DNA from: SAR202 cluster bacterium bin22
GTDB lineage: Bacteria; Chloroflexota; Dehalococcoidia; Lucifugimonadales; UBA3495
Reading direction: 5' to 3'
Assembly: GCA_002238505.1 (NCBI GenBank)
Contig: MPMM01000025.1
Location: 1 to 41,331, forward strand
DNA: 41,331 bases
The notes below the pieces were generated by a model that did not search any database, was not told the origin of the DNA, and worked only from the letters and a program-made list of their open reading frames with translations. Positions 40,154 through 41,331 of this stretch are shown one piece after another; the stretch's first letter is position 1; every line of letters begins with the position of its first letter. Made by a program: the position numbers and the translations under genes.

Positions 40154-40723
40154 TTACCGGTAATCCGTCAGGTCGAGGCAGGCATCGTAGAGCGCCTGGT
40201 CGATGGGGAGCAGCGTTGCGCCGTGTATCCCGAACAAACGCAGGCCGGGCACCAGTGGTACGGCAGACTGGAGAGAGATGGTCCTGGCCTGGCTTTGGGC
40301 CACCTGTCGGGCTAACGCAACTGCCGGCGCCAGGTCGGCATCCTGGCTCACAATGATTGCATGGTCATAGCTCTGCTGATGAGTAGCCTGGACCAAGTCG
40401 ATCGCCAGGCTGACGTCCACTCCTTTTTCTTTTATGTCCTGGCCGTAGGCTCTCAACCGGCCTCGGTAAACATAAACCCCTTGCCGCTGCATGGCCCTGA
40501 GCTTATTGTTCCAGAACCTATGCCACGGGGCATCTTGTGACTGATGTGGGACGCCGGTGTAGAAACGGATTGCGCTCACAGTGCGTCCGGAGGTAGTGGA
40601 GGCGAGGGCCGCTGCCAGCTTCACGACATCATAGCTGGGCCAGTGGTATGGGCGACCAGGTCCGAAAGCCCGCATCGCCAGGCGGTAGAGGTTTTGGCCG
40701 TCAATGAGGACTAGCGTACGCAT
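40154..40723 (-). CDS. NYN-domain (LabA/DUF88-like) nuclease-type protein
   Basis: A 189-residue protein of the NYN family, PIN-like folds with RNase activity in several members. RTLVLIDGQNLYRLA gives the first acidic motif (D in IDGQN), EKGVDVSLAIDLV the second and AIIVSQDADLAPAV the third, so the metal site is complete. The start MRTLVLID at 40723 is chosen because the first strand begins right there; an upstream ATG at 40792 adds a Pro/Arg-rich leader. The ribosome site is weak. It stands alone between gene-free stretches. Confidence 0.85.
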   Translation of the reverse strand: MRTLVLIDGQNLYRLAMRAFGPGRPYHWPSYDVVKLAAALASTTSGRTVSAIRFYTGVPHQSQDAPWHRFWNNKLRAMQRQGVYVYRGRLRAYGQDIKEKGVDVSLAIDLVQATHQQSYDHAIIVSQDADLAPAVALARQVAQSQARTISLQSAVPLVPGLRLFGIHGATLLPIDQALYDACLDLTDYR

Positions 40724-40826
40724 AGGCAAAAAAACACCCGCCCGGGGGACCGGCTTGCGCCAACCCAGCGGACGGGGGGTAAGTACTGCCAATGGTAAAG
40801 ATTCCGGCCATAATTGTCAACTTCGG

Positions 40827-41036
40827 TTACTGCCGCGGAGGGGGTTGGTAGAAGTTTTCTCGGAGGATTAGGTGGACGGCTTCCTCGTCAATCACATTAG
40901 GGTTGTCGAATGGGAACACCAAGTCCGGCATCAGTTTATCGATGCAATAGGAGCAGTCGCCACATCGGGCTAAGGTCCCATTAGAGCAATCCTCGCATTT
41001 CTCGCCATTGCAGACATAGTAATCAGGCTTCTCCAT
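40827..41036 (-). CDS. small cysteine-rich protein
   Basis: A 69-residue protein with the metal-binding looking sequence YYVCNGEKCEDC then ARCGDCSYCID: seven Cys in the first 31 residues, enough for one or two zinc sites. The C-terminal half is acidic. GGGAGG lies 6 nt before the ATG. It is upstream of the NYN gene on the same strand, about 100 bp away. No family is recognised. Confidence 0.6.
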   Translation of the reverse strand: MEKPDYYVCNGEKCEDCSNGTLARCGDCSYCIDKLMPDLVFPFDNPNVIDEEAVHLILRENFYQPPPRQ

Positions 41037-41147
41037 GGTCGGGCCTCCCTGAAGTTATTTGACCACTGACCTTTTCATCGTATCAGAACCACGCTCCCGC
41101 CAGGTGTGTCGACAGTCTATTGACACGGCGACAGGACGTACGACAGG

Positions 41148-41173
41148 AGCCCCGGAGTGCCGTCTCCGGGGCT
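41148..41173. terminator. strong hairpin, probable terminator or operator
   Basis: AGCCCCGGAG (41148-41157) pairs exactly with CTCCGGGGCT (41164-41173) around TGCCGT, followed by TATCTGTGTAT. The GC-rich 10-bp stem is of terminator type. The remaining bases to the end of the window hold no gene I can support. Confidence 0.45.
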
Positions 41174-41331
41174 TATCTGTGTATGGACAAACTATTTACA
41201 CGGGGAGCACTGACCCCAGTTCGCGCGCGCCGATCATTGTTACGGACCGCCTTGGGCCAATTCGAAGCTGCGCAGCGAAGCGTCGGAAGTATCATCATAA
41301 CTTTCCCGGGTCTCTTCCAGCGCCGTGGCTG

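Noticed and set aside
39544-40356. Long open frames on both strands after the replication-relaxation-like gene
   Set aside because: They are Gly/Arg/Pro-rich, mutually overlapping and without ribosome sites or family features, as expected for GC-rich shadows. One overlaps the NYN gene.
1-41331. CRISPR array
   Set aside because: No regularly spaced identical repeats of 23-47 bp and no cas genes were seen anywhere in the window.

Overview
The window is a GC-rich bacterial accessory region with no housekeeping metabolism. It holds a tRNA-Lys, partition genes, several tyrosine and serine recombinases in different states of decay, two complete insertion sequences with target duplications, a miniature Tn3-type remnant, and a dense set of genes from nuclease, toxin and anti-phage families. 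The high GC, strong AGGAGG ribosome sites, a Uma2-family gene and a DUF5679 zinc ribbon make a Chloroflexota (Dehalococcoidia/SAR202-like) host plausible. This is only a guess from the style of the genes.

Layout. 1-2.4 kb: parA plus a ribbon-helix-helix partner flanked by TGCGT-type repeats, then two 3'-end remnants of a Cre-like integrase on either side of a Uma2-type nuclease. 2.4-6.0 kb: small membrane, secreted and zinc-ribbon genes interrupted by an IS5-family element. 6.1-7.8 kb: tRNA-Lys(TTT), a broken tyrosine integrase and two small genes. 7.8-10.5 kb: a ribbon-helix-helix regulator with four copies of a 30-bp site, a Cre-like integrase that has lost its nucleophile, an HNH gene and a lox-like site. 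10.6-14.0 kb: a retron-type unit (structured RNA, reverse transcriptase, FRG-domain protein, nuclease-like protein) bracketed by two related 152/153-bp elements with identical 17-bp inverted ends. 14.0-18.2 kb: a pentapeptide-repeat potassium-channel-like protein, a decayed small gene pair, an IS1182-family element and a serine recombinase. 18.5-21.3 kb: membrane proteins and two tandem paralogues. 22.0-29.6 kb: AbiEi/AbiEii, an HNH protein, a miniature Tn3 remnant, a RES-domain protein and a 903-codon membrane protein. 29.7-33.9 kb: small cysteine-rich genes, a second HNH protein and a nuclease/pseudo-nuclease pair. 33.9-36.9 kb: DUF4238, a second Cre-like integrase (pseudogene), an endonuclease/exonuclease/phosphatase protein and a second lox-like site. 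37-41.3 kb: a replication-relaxation-like protein, a NYN-domain protein and a cysteine-rich small protein.

How it fits together. The same integrase 3' end recurs five times on one strand (about 1.45, 2.30, 8.73, 14.13 and 34.9 kb). Twice the order is integrase, one cargo gene, lox-like site, with different cargo each time. This looks like a region built by repeated capture of cargo next to a Cre-like recombinase, followed by decay of the recombinase copies. The most interesting cargo is the retron/FRG unit. I do not recall FRG as a described retron effector, and the unit is framed by paired elements that may mark a mobile cassette.
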